A stretch of DNA of 64,000 bases from Lateolabrax maculatus (GCA_031216445.1 CM062212.1:4070001-4134000), one strand, 5' to 3'; shown: positions 48,319 to 62,302, counted from the first letter of the stretch. Numbers and translations are program-made. Notes: a model not told the origin generated them from the sequence alone.

Positions 48319-50264
48319 GGTTGGTTGCTGCTCCGCTGTTGCCATGGATCACCTCAACTGTTTATGGTGCATTCACGTCGCGGCGCTGCGTTCAGGCGCT
48401 GTGGGAAAAAACAAAGAAAAGACAGAAAAGCAAGAAACAAAACTGGGGTTGAGTGACAGGTGAGTGAGCACGAGAGATGGTGAAAAGTGAAATCACGCTT
48501 TGAGGAAACTAAAGGTGTAGTTGTTTAAGGTGGATAAACAAGAGGACTACTTGACCTCTTCAAAATAAAAGATTTATACAAATACATGGCAGATTCAAGT
48601 CAATCAGCTGGACTCAATTAGCTGGATTTATTTGGCATCTATTAGTATCTTCTCAATCAGCTGTAATGTCTTCCATCATATGGTGTTTGACTATTACAAC
48701 ACCATTAAAAAAAGTGAGTAAATTAAATACAATCAATATAATCCAGTAGAAAGAATAATCTATTTGGTGTGTCAGGGAAAAGTTATGGTCTCAAATCAAA
48801 TGTCATAAAGAAGAAAGTTTAGAGTGTTTTCTGGTGTCCGCTCCTTTCTGGGATATCAGATTTGAGAGGACAGACAGCTCACTATGCTGTTAGTGGAAAG
48901 ACTGGGTGGTAAGATTAAAAGAAAAAACGTGCAGAAATAAGTTGAGTTAGATTTTTACATCTTCTGTAATGGTGCTGTGATGTTGACAAGATGTTTTTCC
49001 AATATCCAAAATAAGATATTGACAATTAAAGCTGGTTTCATGCTCTGTTGACGCTGTACTGTATCTATTCCCCTATAAAAAATCAATTCTGGTTATGGCC
49101 TTAACAATTGTGTTTTGTCTATGGATGCTTGTAACGTTAATGTGTTCACTGAAGGTTGTCTTCATCTGTAATGTTACCAATATTCACAGTACGGTAACTT
49201 TAGTTTCACAATAAGTATATCTAAATCTACAGTATTTTAATTGATTATTTCTCTACTAATAACTTTTTGTTTTATATTAAATATTATCATTGTTACCAAT
49301 GTTAACAAAGCATGATGCTTTATGGTCCTGGCGACAGGGTACTTTTCGAGATTTTGCATTTAAGATATAAACGCATCAACTTAGAAATATTCTCACATTT
49401 GAATCCGTGTCAAAAATCTGCAAGTTTTTGGTAAACATCTACTTCTTCTGTAATCAGCAGTCAGGGTGCTTTCATGTGATGTGGGAAAGATGATAAATGA
49501 GCATCCAACCCGATGCTGTTTATCATCAGCTTGCACGGCATTGCATGTTTTCATTTCATTAAAACCTGACCCACCATCTGGTCTGCAAATGAGTGTTAAC
49601 TCTCACTATGTTTCTGTTTAACCCCACAGAGATGATAGAACATGACAACCAAATGTTATGCACCTGAAGCAAAGTTTGTTTTCCCCAAAATCTTAAGTAC
49701 TTCTTCAAAAAAAAAAAATCAAGGTTTTCAACATGAGAATAAAATAAACCCGTAGCAGACCTCTGGGAGATAGTAACTCCCAGTAGGATTTCATATGAAG
49801 TATCAGTTCTTCCGTGGAACATGAATGCACCAAGTTGAATTTTAGTGACGTCACTTCATCTATCAAAGCTTGAACAGAAGTGAAATAAAAAATTGAAACT
49901 GACTGGAATGGCAGCTGCAGGCCGTACCTCACATAGTCATAATCACACGGATGACGCAAACAGTTTGTCTTAAGGTTTCTATTTATGCCTCCACATGTTT
50001 TTCGCAGCACTGTGGGTGTTTGCTGCATGCGAGTCTGAATTTGTGCATTGCTGTGTTGAATTTCAATCATGATGTAGAAACAGCTCACAGGCCGACAAGC
50101 AGACAACAAGTGCAAGTCATCGTCACCATCGATGTTTGTGGGATATATAATGTAGGTTTAGGACAATATCATTAAAGATCCTTCTATCCAGTAACATTAG
50201 AATGTCATTATAGGCTGATTTAATTATAATTTAATTAAAATAACTAATAATTAACAAAACCAAA

Positions 50265-50770
50265 AACACAAGCCTGGGAACCAGATGGATCTGCAAGCTC
50301 ATGTTTCATTTGCTCTGGCAGATATGTCTGGCCTCTCTCCCATTCAAACTGATTTCTCTGCCATTTTATCAGGCTAACCAATCACAAATGTTTATGTAGT
50401 AGGAGGCGGGTTTAATAAGATGACTGACAGAGAAGAGCGCCATTCAGGTATCTCTGTAAATATCCAAGATGCTGGCTGCTGATACGGGACGTTCAGCAGC
50501 CGACTACAGCGGCAATATTAAACAGACTGGACGGTAAATTACAGAAACACAGGTGCAAAAGAGTAAAGAATAAATAAAATAGTGTGTTTATCTGCTCTAA
50601 CACAAGCTGCAACTGTGAGCATGTCTGGCTGAACAACTCAGTCTTATAGTAGGAACCTTAGCCAGCGTTTAACAGGTTTATAGAGCGATTTCATGCACGC
50701 ATAATGTCATTTAACACCCTTTTGAAGGATTCCCAGTTTAAAACAATGGAGGTCGATTTGGCTTTTCACT
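50265..50770. repeat. Possible interspersed repeat, unclassified
   Basis: A GC-moderate block with wording I associate with dispersed fish sequence: cagatatgtctggcctctct, ggaggcgggtttaataagat, gacagagaagagcgcc. No terminal repeats or coding potential are seen, and it could equally be unique sequence. Confidence 0.25.
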
Positions 50771-53700
50771 GCTGCCAATCTGTGGTCAAACTTGTCTTGT
50801 AGTTACGTCATATTCACCAGCCTACCTTCAACACTGAGACTAGATCCAACCATCGCCCCAACTCACAGTGAGGCCAAACACAACAACAACATTTCACACA
50901 CTTTCCTAAAGTTACATCACTTTAAAGATTCACAATGTGAAAAGTACAAGCACAAGAACACACATGCTGTGTACACACACACACACACTTCATAATCACT
51001 CTTGTTCACTGAAGCTTGAAGCCAATATGGGTGCATTAATTCTTGTCTTTGTATTGTTGTGGGTCAATAACTCTTTAAACTTTAAGGACTATGAAAACTC
51101 ACTGGTGGTGCTACACATAATCGTCGTAGTCATAAACACAAGTGGATGCACAGGTTTGATGTGTTTTGTAATTGGAGAAAGCAATTGTAAGTATTCATAG
51201 AGTGCATTTATTATCTGGTTAAACAAGAAACAGCCTCAAGGTCCATCAATAAAGGGATTAAGCTCCCAGGTGCTGAAATTATTCAGCACACAAGGTTATC
51301 ACACAGGCTCGGTTGTTGGTTTATGTGCAGATACCCACGGCAGGGGCAGGGGGCATCAATAAGCTCCAACAAAATCCCCCCCGCATCTACAATCATTTAC
51401 CACCAAAACCTACAAATCCTTAGCTTATAAACAGAAAATAACATCCAGGAACAAAGTGAAGAAATGGTGACTGACAGGATGTTATCAGGCCGGCACGATC
51501 TATGGCTGTAAACTGTGTTCTCTGGGAGAAAACTCGCTCCGATTGTTCCCTGATGTCTTTTTTTAGCCACGCGACCAACATGGCTCCAGGGTTGTCAGTG
51601 TCATTTGGTTCAGATCTTGACTGCTGTCGGATGGATTGCAAAGAAATTTGTCACAAACGTTTATGGTCCCACATGGAAGAATTTAAATAATGTAGGTGAC
51701 TTCCCGACTTCATCTAGTACGACCAACAGGTCTCTTTTTATTTGAAATTGAAAAATTCAGCTCACAACACCTCTAAAGTTCACACACGGTTTCCCCCAAA
51801 TAACGAGCTCATCCTTTACCAAGCGTGAAAGGTTATAACTGCAGTCCTGTGTGGCTGTAATGCACATTACCATGATTACAGTTAGTATATTAAAGTGTAG
51901 AAATGTAAAAACAACTCGTCCTCTATGTTTAAGTCTCAACAAGAGTTATTAAGCAAATATTCTAAAATAGCTCAACCTGTGCAAGCCTTTGGCCCCTGGG
52001 AGCAGCCTAGTGTGCTTAAGCCAAATCAGGTGCATCATTAATTGAAAGATGCTGCATTTAATCCTCTGGTGGGTATTTTTCCTACCTAAAGATCACCTGG
52101 GCCACACGAGCTAAAGTATTAGAAGACCCAATCATGGTCATGGTTAATGGGCTGGGCTATTAAACCATACACTTCTGTTGTTATCACTACACTGAGGTTA
52201 TTCTAGTGAGAAGAACCATTATTTAGTGAGCCCAGACCCTCTGAAGGCCACTTTCCTGGCATCATGTGTATGTCATTGAGGTGGACTGCCAGGGGACATT
52301 TATTCCTCTCTCCTCATATCAGTAAATCAATGAAACTAAAATACTCTCAGAGGGAGCAGTATACTCGGCTGTCTTTCTCTGTTTTTCAACAAATTCGGTC
52401 ATCTGGCAGTGACAGGAACGGAATAACATCAACTTTATGTCATTTCGTTTATTAAATCCTGTCTTGGGACACAAAATCATATTGCTGTAACTGACCATGT
52501 ACATCAAGATGAGTCCTGGACTGCCAGTATAACACACACTGTCACCTGCAACAAGGTATATTCACAGTCCCTGAGAGATGAATAGTGAACAAATGATGGT
52601 TTAATTGCACTTAAATAAAGCTTTTAATGACAAGGTGACTATAAGGGTTTTGTTTTTGGAGTTTGTAAGTATTCAGATATTCTGCTCAGAAGTCAGACAG
52701 AAGGTCAAAAAGAAAGTTTTTGACCTTCATCAGACATCGACAACTACTTCACAGAAAACCAGTGAATAGATATTTGTATATTTTCCATGTTTCTGTGTAG
52801 CACTTTTTATGTAAACATGTTTACTCTATATTTTATATGTATGAGTATTGGCGTACTTCATTTCCTTAGGGTGTGTCAGACTGCTCTGATTGATCCAGTC
52901 TGGGAATAGATTGAATCTCAGCCATGCAGATCACACCTGTATTGGGTGTGTTTGTGTCTATATGTATTACTTGTTAGCTGAGTGTTGGACAGCTGCATCT
53001 AATATTTGAATGGTTTGAAATGATTATATCACAGGCGATTTACAAGTTTGAGCCAAATAAAGGACCTGTAGGGGGGCCCTATTAACCTGATTAGAGATCA
53101 GCAAAACTGGCCTCTTCACGGTGTTATAACTACAGCAGATGTGAAACAGCAATCCTTTATTTAGAAATATTAGACCTCATAAGGTATTTGTTGGCCAACA
53201 GATAAAACAAGGACCCACAGGAGCATTAAAGCTGTGTAATTTGGTGTAAACACTTCACTCTGTGCGGACATAAAGAGGGATGGCTGTTAACACCGCAGCC
53301 TTCCTTATTCTTTTTTGAGTTTATCACCTGAAATGATTTCAGTGCAAACGAACAAACAGGGAGAGTGCGAGTGTTTCCCCTGAGCCACAGGTCTGCCGTC
53401 CTGCACCATGAAAGAGGCCGTCCACCAAACCCTGCAGCAGCTGTGTTCATCAGTAGCAACAGCTGCTGCAGTGTTTGGTTGGAGTGAAGTGGAACGGAAA
53501 TGGAAGAGGTTTGAGGGAACGTTAGCAGCAGTATTGTAGTCAAGGGGAAGCGTGAGAGATCACCATTAATACTTTTAATGTTAGAGAGAAGCGGGATGGA
53601 TTTTTTTCCCTTTGTCTGAGATTTAAATCACTGAAAGATGAAGAAGAAGACGTTTTTCTGCTTGATATTGTGACCACAGTAAACTGCAGGTCTGACTGGT

Positions 53701-54314
53701 GCAAAAACAGAACTTGTTGGCACATTTGACATTTTCACTATTGATCATCTCAAAACATTGGAGCTGTATTAGTTAAAGTGTGTGTGACAAATGGAAAAAG
53801 AAGCTCATGCTGGATTCAAACTCACAGTTGCAGCTGAGAGAGAATTAAAATACGGACTTTGATTTTCGCTCTACACAGTAGGGAGTTATATTTGGAAGTA
53901 CTGACACGGTTGTGGATGTTTTACTTTCTTTGTGCTGACAGGTTGTGATATGAAAAAAGGTGCAGCTATACTCTGGAATGGAAAAGACAACTTCCCAGCA
54001 CTGTGGAAGGTTTTTGAGATTTTCTTTAGCTACCTCATGTTGCCTAACATTATTTTACTGTTAGTGTTAACGACTAAACCCCATTTTTTAAGGCTGCTGA
54101 TAAGAAATGTCTTATTTTCACAGCAACTGTACTTCAAATAACAAGTATCTTTTGGAGCACATATTGCTTCCCTGTTTGCCACCGTGTATTTAGCTGTTTT
54201 ATATGAATGTCACACTGACTCGCTTTCTGATTTGACAGTGAATGAAGCAACTTTCTTTTCTGAATCCCAAAATTAAATCAAATGTTTCTTTGTTTCTTGT
54301 ATCTTTTATGGCAG

Positions 54315-54391
54315 AGCTGGAAGGAGCCATTGTAGCAGCTAAAGCGCCTCACGACCCACAAACTCTTGACCCACAAAACGCAAGAATTGGG
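54315..54391 (+). other. Weak candidate exon, unknown gene
   Basis: A 77-bp segment bounded by a long pyrimidine tract and acceptor (atcttttatggcag) and a strong donor (TTGGG|gtaagaag). Only one frame is open: two leading bases, then LEGAIVAAKAPHDPQTLDPQ and NARIG, ending in phase 0. I do not recognise the peptide. It could be a coding exon, a non-coding RNA exon or chance. Confidence 0.2.
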
Positions 54392-54784
54392 GTAAGAAGT
54401 TTCACTGCTCCCTCTTCGGATTTGGGGTAAGCAATTTTTTTATGGTCTACAAAATTTAATATTGCAATAGCATGTCTGTTTTTGGCTGATGTTGGTAATT
54501 AAAGGGTCCTGGACACCCATTGTAAACACAAACAGGTGTTTTCATTTATTTCGGTCGATAAGACCCCTCTCAGGACTGTGTGGACAAATTACACCTTCGT
54601 CATACCTGGTAGTACATGCAGCCAGAATTACTGATAACCCCTGTAAAGGTGTGCAGGGCAACAAATCAATGTATTTTATCACACTAATACAAAAAAAAAA
54701 AACAGTTAAACAGTCCTGCTCGCTGATGTGCAACTATGAAATCAGATATATAAAAGAAATAGCTACTTCAGTATAAACCCCTTT

Positions 54785-54786
<2 letters not shown>

Positions 54787-54837
<51 letters not shown>
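54787..54837. repeat. (GT)25 microsatellite
   Basis: 51 bp of pure GT. Confidence 0.92.
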
Positions 54838-54839
<2 letters not shown>

Positions 54840-55270
54840 ATAACATCATGTATGTTAAGAGTTACCACTGTTTGTAATGATTCATAAATGGGGCATATCC
54901 TCATTTAACTTGCTCTTAATGAATAATGAAGAGGGACATGCTGGCTCAGCTTTAGCTGACTGAATCTGGGTTCTGGAGATCAGCTTTTTAATTGCAACAT
55001 GACTGAGCAAAGCAAGGCTAATGAAGATATATTATGTGTGCGTACGTGTGCGCATACTGGGAGCATTGTGTTTGTATTTCTGACACATTAAGGATGACTG
55101 AAAAAAATTAAAACAAAAATAGCGGGAGTTGTGCTGTTTTTTTAGAGAAAAAGAAAAATAAGGAGAGCTGTGGGAATATGGATTGCATCTGGTGCAACAA
55201 AGTGATGGACTGCTCTCTATTGTTTTCCATTGTGTACTGGGGATTGATTCGGTAACTGCAAACACATGGG

Positions 55271-55273
<3 letters not shown>

Positions 55274-55309
<36 letters not shown>
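55274..55309. repeat. (AC)18 microsatellite
   Basis: 36 bp of pure AC. Confidence 0.9.
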
Positions 55310-55312
<3 letters not shown>

Positions 55313-56137
55313 TTTGTCGTCCATCTGGGTTTCTATTTTTAGAGGATATAAAATTGAGGCACACATTCCGCTTCACTTGTTCAGGCTTAATAATTGGAAT
55401 ATTTTATAGGTTTGAGCTTCCTCTTGCAGAGGGAATACCACAATCCAATTAGGAGAGCGTGGTGGCTCACCCAAAAAAAGTAATAAAGTTGACAACATAA
55501 TAACCACAACAATCTAATCTCTCTTTGCTCACTGAAATATACAGCGTGCAGCGTTAACACTGGAGGGCAAACGATCAAATTGAAACATAATTGCATCACT
55601 CCACAGAAGGTTATTGTGTGAGCGAGTTTTACAGAGGAAACACAGTATTGGATCTATTCAGAGTATATCAGTCAGATCACAACTGCAGCCCCGGCAAAAA
55701 CTAATGCACACAGTACCAACACACCTGGGACACGTTACTTAGCTTTCTACTGCGAACAACTGTGTGAAAACAGAGCAGTTACATGCTGATATTGTGCTTT
55801 ATTATTGGGGAATCAGATACTGGCCGCTCAGTGTGATTATTCATAGGATGATGCTTTTGAATCTAACTAGTTTATTAGTCTGGCTTTCAGTCGAAACGTT
55901 TAATGTCCTGAGATAATTTTTTCCATCCTGACAAAGACAACTGTGGTGGAAATACTCTGTGTAGCTAGTGGATTCATATTTTTGAAAGTTTTGGCAAAAG
56001 AATAGTCAGATCACCTAAAAGTCACCAAAGTGTATTTTAATATTTCACACTGTTGTCACTCCAGTTTTGGCAAGGACACAAACTTGTAATAAAATGAGTT
56101 GTTGTGAAACGGCAGTTGTTTGTGGGTACGTACACTC

Positions 56138-56192
56138 TCAGAGTTAGATGAGGAGATTGATACGACTCTCATGACTCCTGATGGTATTTTGG
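56138..56192 (+). mobile_element. Short fragment of the palindromic MITE family
   Basis: ctcagagttagatgaggaga followed by ttgatacgactctcatgact matches an outer-arm block of the family. Confidence 0.45.
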
Positions 56193-56419
56193 TATTTCCT
56201 TAAATTAGAATCAACTGATGTTAAGAGATTTCCGTAGCAAACAGTATTAAAACATTCATCATCATCCCTGATGGTCAGTTTTTAAATATGCTGAATAATG
56301 TATCAAAAATGCTGAATAATTGATGAATTAAAAAATGTATTTTCACTAATAGGAAAGAAAAATGGGACTTTTGTTTCCCACCTGTTTTACTTTTCGCCTT
56401 TTGTTCTTTCTCTCTTCAG

Positions 56420-56485
56420 CGGCGTCCCAGGAGGAACTTCACTGACAGTTCCCTCGATAACAGAATGCCAAACAAGCATGCATAT
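56420..56485 (+). other. Weak candidate exon, unknown gene
   Basis: A 66-bp segment after a very good pyrimidine tract and acceptor (gttctttctctcttcag|CGGCG) and before a possible donor (CATAT|gtatgt). Read in phase 0 it gives RRPRRNFTDSSLDNRMPNKH and AY, a frame that would continue from the candidate at 54315-54391. A 35-bp TG tract begins 40 bp later. No family is recognised and there is no supporting transcript. Confidence 0.18.
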
Positions 56486-56523
56486 GTATGTATGGCCTGT
56501 TTAGGGATTCAGCAGATATGTGC

Positions 56524-56524
<1 letters not shown>

Positions 56525-56559
<35 letters not shown>
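56525..56559. repeat. (TG)17 microsatellite
   Basis: 35 bp of pure TG. Confidence 0.9.
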
Positions 56560-56562
<3 letters not shown>

Positions 56563-58568
56563 GAAATGTATTCAAAGGCACTGTGTCACTGCTGTCATCC
56601 CTCTGCTCCCCTGCCAGCTTATGGAGAACGCTGTAGAGTAAATCCACATCTCGTCTCTCTCCTTCTCTGCATCCTCACTGTTGGCCAAGTGCAGAAAATT
56701 GTACCATTCATTCATTATTCACAGCTGAAAAGTGTTGCCTGTAGTGATTTAACATGCAACTAAAGAGAGGCAAACCTTTTTTTTTAAAGTAACTATTTTC
56801 TTCATGGAAACCTTTCCATGTTCTGTGTCACTGCAGTATGATTGCTGTGGTGTTTTTACACCAATTTTCCATCCCATGATTTATAATGAAAGGCCCTGCT
56901 CACCTACACAGGTGTTTTCAGTTTGGCTGGCAGAGGTATGCTCTGCTCAGGCCTTTTTTTAGGGAGTGAAAACTGTCAGCAAACAGCAACAACCAGTGCA
57001 GTACAACTTTCTACTTACACAACATTTCATTTGTCCTAAACCAATCTGATTAAAAAAAAAAAAAAAGGAAAAGTTGTTGGTTGTTATTTATGGTTGGGAC
57101 AGATGGAGAGCAGATGCACACTAGGCTTATTTCTCCTATATTTTCTAGCCAAATGGCACACATTTTTATAACTGTAATGTCATCTTGTGGGCTGGTTTGT
57201 GCCCAAATGGACGGTGGGAAATGACAGCTTCCAAAAACTGCAGACAGCTGAAAAAAACAAAAAGAAAACTGAAGAGAAATGTGCTGCCATAGTACCAAAT
57301 ATCCTCCAAATCTTGGAAGGAGAAATGCTTTAGGGTGAGCTAAGGCTGTTAAATTGAGGGTCAGTGCAGGACACAAGTCTTAGACCACTGTGGATGTCTG
57401 TGGATGACTAATCTCCACAATCCAGAGACTGAAGGCAAGGGACCAAGATTTAGGAATTGGAAGCGTTCTGCTTTCTGTCTGTTGTCCACTTGTAGTCCAG
57501 GTAGTATTGACCAATCATATTTGATCAGGTTTTGGTTGCATGCAGGTAAACAGTCCATGTGAAGAGCAAAGGAAATGCAATCTCAGGACCCGCCGGCTAT
57601 CGTCTGACAAATATTTTGCTTTTTATTAGCTGTTATTTATTTAACTGCTGTCACATGCAGATATCTGTAGTGATTAGGTGAAATATCGTAAATCTATCTT
57701 AAAAACAAAAGAATCTGCTCATTAAATACATTCTCTGTCAAAAATTGCTGCAAGAAAACAAGCCCATTTTTGGATGTTTGGCAAGTAAACAATGCTGTTC
57801 CTTCAAGGTGAAAGGCAGCTGCACTCAGTAGAAAACGTGTTATTCACCTCCTGTGTGAATATATTCTGGGACACAGACTCGAGCTGAGCCTGCTGACTGC
57901 TGGAGCTGCTGCAGCCTTAATGTGGAGTCACTCTGGACTCTTCTGGGACTGGGAAATTCAAAGTCAAGATGCGTACTGAGATTATTGGCAATAGGTGACA
58001 GTGAATCATGCAAATACAGCAACACTGAGGAGCGAGGTCAATATTTCCCCAGGTTTGTTTCCTCAGAGTTGTTCTCATATTCTTTTCTCTCAAAACATGA
58101 GAGAAAAGATTCTGTCAGAGGCAACAAAAAAATGAACAACTGCCCTTGCATCAGAAAAAAGAAAACTTTCAGCAACCTTGGTAAGCAGTGAACTGGTTGG
58201 AGAGGAGGAACACACCATTTAATATTCTCTGTGCTCTGGTGTGTTGTATTGAATTTGAAGATCAAGCGCTGCCTCAGTGCTGTTCCCCGGTGTTATAAAA
58301 CATTGCTGTGATGTATATTTGTTAGATAAGTTTGGAAGTCACTCAGTTTACAGCACAGAGAGAGCCGGCTGCTTTGTGTTAGTCACCAGAAGGAATCGTT
58401 GGTGTTATGACGAAGGCCTGTCTTCCTGGATTATCACTCTAATAAACAGGAACAAGAAGACGGTTATTAAATTATATTGACGGGGCTGGAAAAGTACATT
58501 ATTTGATTAAGATAGCTGATACTGTATGCTTGCTCGATTACCTTTATTACATCTGTAAAGGAATACGG

Positions 58569-58902
58569 GTAGTTCAATATCTTGGGAAATACTCATACTC
58601 ACTTTTGGAGAATGAGAAGATTGATATCAGCCTTATCTATATGATCAATATGAAGCTACAGGGGGAAACAATCAGCCTGGCTCTATCCAAAACAAAATCC
58701 ACCTACCAACACCTCTAAAGCTCACTATTTATAGTTATGTGTCACTGGTTACCTGCCAAGAAACAGTCGAGCACAGAACTCCCAATAAAACCACAAAATC
58801 TGGTTTTAAAACTCTGACACAATGATATAATGTTCAGTTATTTAAATCATTAGTTAATCAGAGGGGCTGCTAGGTGGATTTTGTTATGTGCAATTTAAGG
58901 TT
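58569..58902 (+). mobile_element. Fragment of the palindromic MITE family
   Basis: Contains the family words gtagttcaatatcttgggaa, aatgagaagattgatatc, cagggggaaacaatcagcct and ccaccta...cacctctaaagctcac. These correspond to the outer part of the element, opposite to the core at 10084-10408; the last ~150 bp are heavily decayed. Confidence 0.6.
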
Positions 58903-59404
58903 TCATTATCTATAAAGCATTTGGTTTTCAGTAACTTTTAATATACTGACAGTTAATGTAATCCAGCCTTCGTTTACATACAGAGTGGTATCATCACGTC
59001 AAAGGTCGGCTGACATTATGTGTATTAGATATATGTTCTGACAAGATAATCATAAATCAAGGTCCAATTACTCTTCTGTAGATTTAAACTGTATCTCATT
59101 GTCTTCATCAGTGCATTTGGAGTTTTCTAACAGTAGGAAAAAATCTACGAAGCAGACCGTCGATAGTGAACCTTCATGCTGTTGTTTACGGGATGTGTGA
59201 AATGTGAGGACAGCTACTCATGAAGGTTTCTAGACAAACGTCTCTACAAAAGTTCTTTCTCTCTGTGTCTGTAGAGTTTCTCTCAGTCTTTGGCAGATGG
59301 ATTTTCATTCAATAGCACTATTATCAAGTGACTGTGTGGACGTGGGCTGCTGATGTAAGTGGTGTGCTATTATTGTCTGTGACATGCTGGCTTGACTGGG
59401 CGCT

Positions 59405-59408
<4 letters not shown>

Positions 59409-59449
<41 letters not shown>
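59409..59449. repeat. (GT)20 microsatellite
   Basis: 41 bp of pure GT. Confidence 0.9.
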
Positions 59450-59450
<1 letters not shown>

Positions 59451-61263
59451 ATCATTCCCTTTGTGCCGGATCACGTCATCCGGAAAGACACATTATTGCA
59501 TCAAAGGAAGGTAATGTGAATATTCATCACAAAGAAACGATGACATTATTAGCTCAGAAATGTATTACGCAAATTGTTTATTACATGAATGAAAAACCTT
59601 TTTAATTCGTACACTGTTACAGTTGTTTATATGTAAGGTTATGTTTATTGAAATAATATTATCAAATATCGGACAAGAAAAGTAAAAATGTATCTCTACA
59701 TTCTGGTATCATTAGAGTTCAAACTGATGTTTATTATTGCTGCACACAAAACCAAGAAAAAGACACTAATAGTGATTCAACTACGAATTTAAATGTTCAT
59801 ATACTATTAGTGATGTTGAGCCATTCAGCTGCTATATACTGTAAATACATGCATTTTAATTTACTGATGCACTTGTACTTAAATACACATATATAAGATC
59901 ATTATCAGGCTTTATAATCTCTATGTTTCGCTGAGCGCTCCAGTACACCACACTCAATAATAACAGTTATGTAATGAATAAGCTCTGACATGGATCATGA
60001 GTCGTCGTGGTGTTTCAGCCTCTGCTCACTGCACGTATAGTTTGACTGAAAAGCAGATACTTAATGCCGATATTCAGACCTGTGAATCTGAAACCACTTA
60101 ACTGCAAACATGGAGAGTTTTTAATGTCTGTAGCGCTTTTCAAAACAAAGGTACAAAGTAAACTGCAGGCTGGTTCACTGCTGCTGGTTGTGCTGTGGGA
60201 GATAAGAGCTTTTTTTATACTGTCATGTTTAAGTTTTAGGATTTTGATGGGTTTGTTTTGGAGGTACTGCAGGCTGATTATCTGAGCTGCCTCACTTATG
60301 TTTCTGGTGCGTAAAAGCATCATTATAAGCAGCGTAAAATTCTAGGGTTTTGTAAAAATAGCAATAGTAAGTGATAGTTTCCCCCAAATATAAATAGTGT
60401 TTACTGCGGGTCCAGTGTGTCAGTGGTCAGGAAAACACATTCGATTTTTCACCTGCTGTTCTTAACTTACATCAATGTTCACTCCTCCCGGTGATGTTCA
60501 GCACTGTGTTTGGTAACTGAACAGTGAATTCACAGTTTCCTTCTCTGCACTCATGCATCTTTAATATCAATGTTCAGAGATCATGCTGTTGTTTTTGGAC
60601 AGTTTATCTCTTTTTCTAAAATAAATTTGACATGTCTGCTGTCGGCTGGAACTGGAGTTTGTTGCTGTGTTGCTGTGTGTGAAATGCCTTCTTTCTGTCT
60701 TTCTGTCCGTCTATTCTTTCTTTTTTATGACTTTCTTTCTCCTCTAATCTGCTGTAAAAGGTGGGTTTGATTTTTCTTTCAGCTAAATTTGATTGAGGCT
60801 TTGAAAGCTGAACGGACGGAACAATGTCAGATAAAAATGTACAGGAAATAAAAGCCAGGGTCTGATTCAGCAGAGGGAGACGCTGCAGAGGGAGAACACT
60901 ACAGCTTAACCGAAACAAAAGCATTTTATTAGATAACATATCATAGGAAATGCAATCACGGTACAATACTTATATAATAATCCATTTTATGTGAAATTAT
61001 TAAATTCAGTCACAACCGCAGCTTGCATATTATCCATAAACTGCACAATAATATGCTGCACACTGAAACATCCATCAAATTGTTTACAAGAAAGTCTAAG
61101 AACTTTTTCAATAAGAGTATTAAAAGAAGGAAGTAAAGAGCCTAAATATGAGAGAAACCCTGAAGTCTATCTTGTCTCTGTTGTTCAATAAAAGATGAGC
61201 TCAAGAGAGAAAAACAGTTCTTCCTCCAGGGTTATTGTGGCTCAGCAGATTTACTCTCAGTCC

Positions 61264-61282
61264 ACACACACACACACACACT

Positions 61283-61313
<31 letters not shown>

Positions 61314-61364
61314 ACACACACTCACACACACACACTCACACACACACACACACACACACACACA
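61264..61364. repeat. Compound (CA)n/(CT) array
   Basis: 101 bp of CA blocks separated by single CT units at several points, the longest simple repeat in the window; the regular CT interruptions suggest a higher-order duplication of CA blocks. Confidence 0.92.
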
Positions 61365-61570
61365 GTGTTCAGGGAGTTTTCAGGAACGTCGATGCAGAGG
61401 TTGCGTCCTCTCCTGTTCTGTAAGCTGCTGCTGCTGAATGAAAGTTGTATTTAAAGCTCCGCTCTGTAATCTGAGGACGAAGGTAAAACAGGGAAGTGGA
61501 GGGATGAGAGTGAAAGGAAGTAAGCGAGGAAGGAAAGTGTGAAGGGAATGGACGGATGGTAGCAGGATAT

Positions 61571-61600
61571 TAAAGGAATAGTTCCAAAATTTATCATGTC
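61571..61600 (+). mobile_element. Possible terminal fragment of the palindromic MITE family
   Basis: ttaaaggaatagttccaaaa matches the family terminus (TTAAAGGAATAGTTC); nothing recognisable follows it. Confidence 0.3.
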
Positions 61601-61750
61601 AATTATCCAATACTTGATGGAAAAAGCAAATTAGAGAGAAGTACAATAAACATGAAAACAGTTTTGTGTTTCAGAACTTTATTTTTTCTTCTTTCCTCTC
61701 ACATTAATCATCTCACGAGCCTTTGGAAGGGAATAAAAACTGGATTAAAC

Positions 61751-61790
61751 CACCGACTGTATATAAAGTCAAACTAGCTCCACCTCACCA
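61751..61790 (-). repeat. Possible reverse fragment of the 9850-10034 repeat
   Basis: gactgtatataaagtc followed by agctccacctcacc resembles the reverse complement of the '...tggagc...atctttatatacagtc' end of that repeat. Confidence 0.3.
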
Positions 61791-62249
61791 TCAGTGAAAA
61801 GCTGTTTACACATCTAATAATGTCAGAGAGTCACAGGGGACCTTTCCTTTTGATACTAAGAACATTTCACAGCTAATACTTCTGTACTTTTACTGAAGCA
61901 GGATCGTGAAGGCAGGACTTGCTGTATTAGTTGTTGTGAGTTCAGAGATGTTCTCCTGCACGGTGCTGTTGTGCTTGTTTGAGTTTCTGTCGCCTTCCTG
62001 GCAGCTTGAATTAGTCAGGCCGTCCTCCTCCATCCGATCACGTTAACCAGGCTGTTTTTTTACCCTCAGGACTCACTGGATGTTTTCTGCTTTTCACACA
62101 ATTATCTGTAAACTCTGGAGACTGTTGTGAGTGAAAGTCCCAGGAGATCCGAGCCACTCAGACCACCAACAATCATTCCACAGTTAAAGCCACTTGAAAC
62201 ACATTTCTTCTTCTTTAATCTTTGATCCAAACAACAGCTGAACCTGTTG

Positions 62250-62302
62250 ACCACGTCTGCATGCTTTTATGCGCGGTGCTTAATAAAGTGGCCACTTACT
62301 GT
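62250..62302 (+). repeat. Possible fish interspersed repeat fragment
   Basis: gcttaataaagtggccactt resembles the recurring 'cctaataaagtggccggtgag' end of an unclassified fish repeat. Confidence 0.3.

Noticed and set aside
48039..48463. Two overlapping plus-strand ORFs of 136-137 codons in the CpG-rich promoter
   Set aside because: Both run through the TG tract (Cys-Val repeats) and are open mainly because the region is GC-rich and repetitive; they are antisense to the fam184a promoter.
53942..54009. Possible plus-strand exon before the 54315 candidate (cag|GTTGTG ... AAG|gttttt)
   Set aside because: The donor gtttttgag is poor, and its phase would put the next candidate exon into a frame with an early stop.
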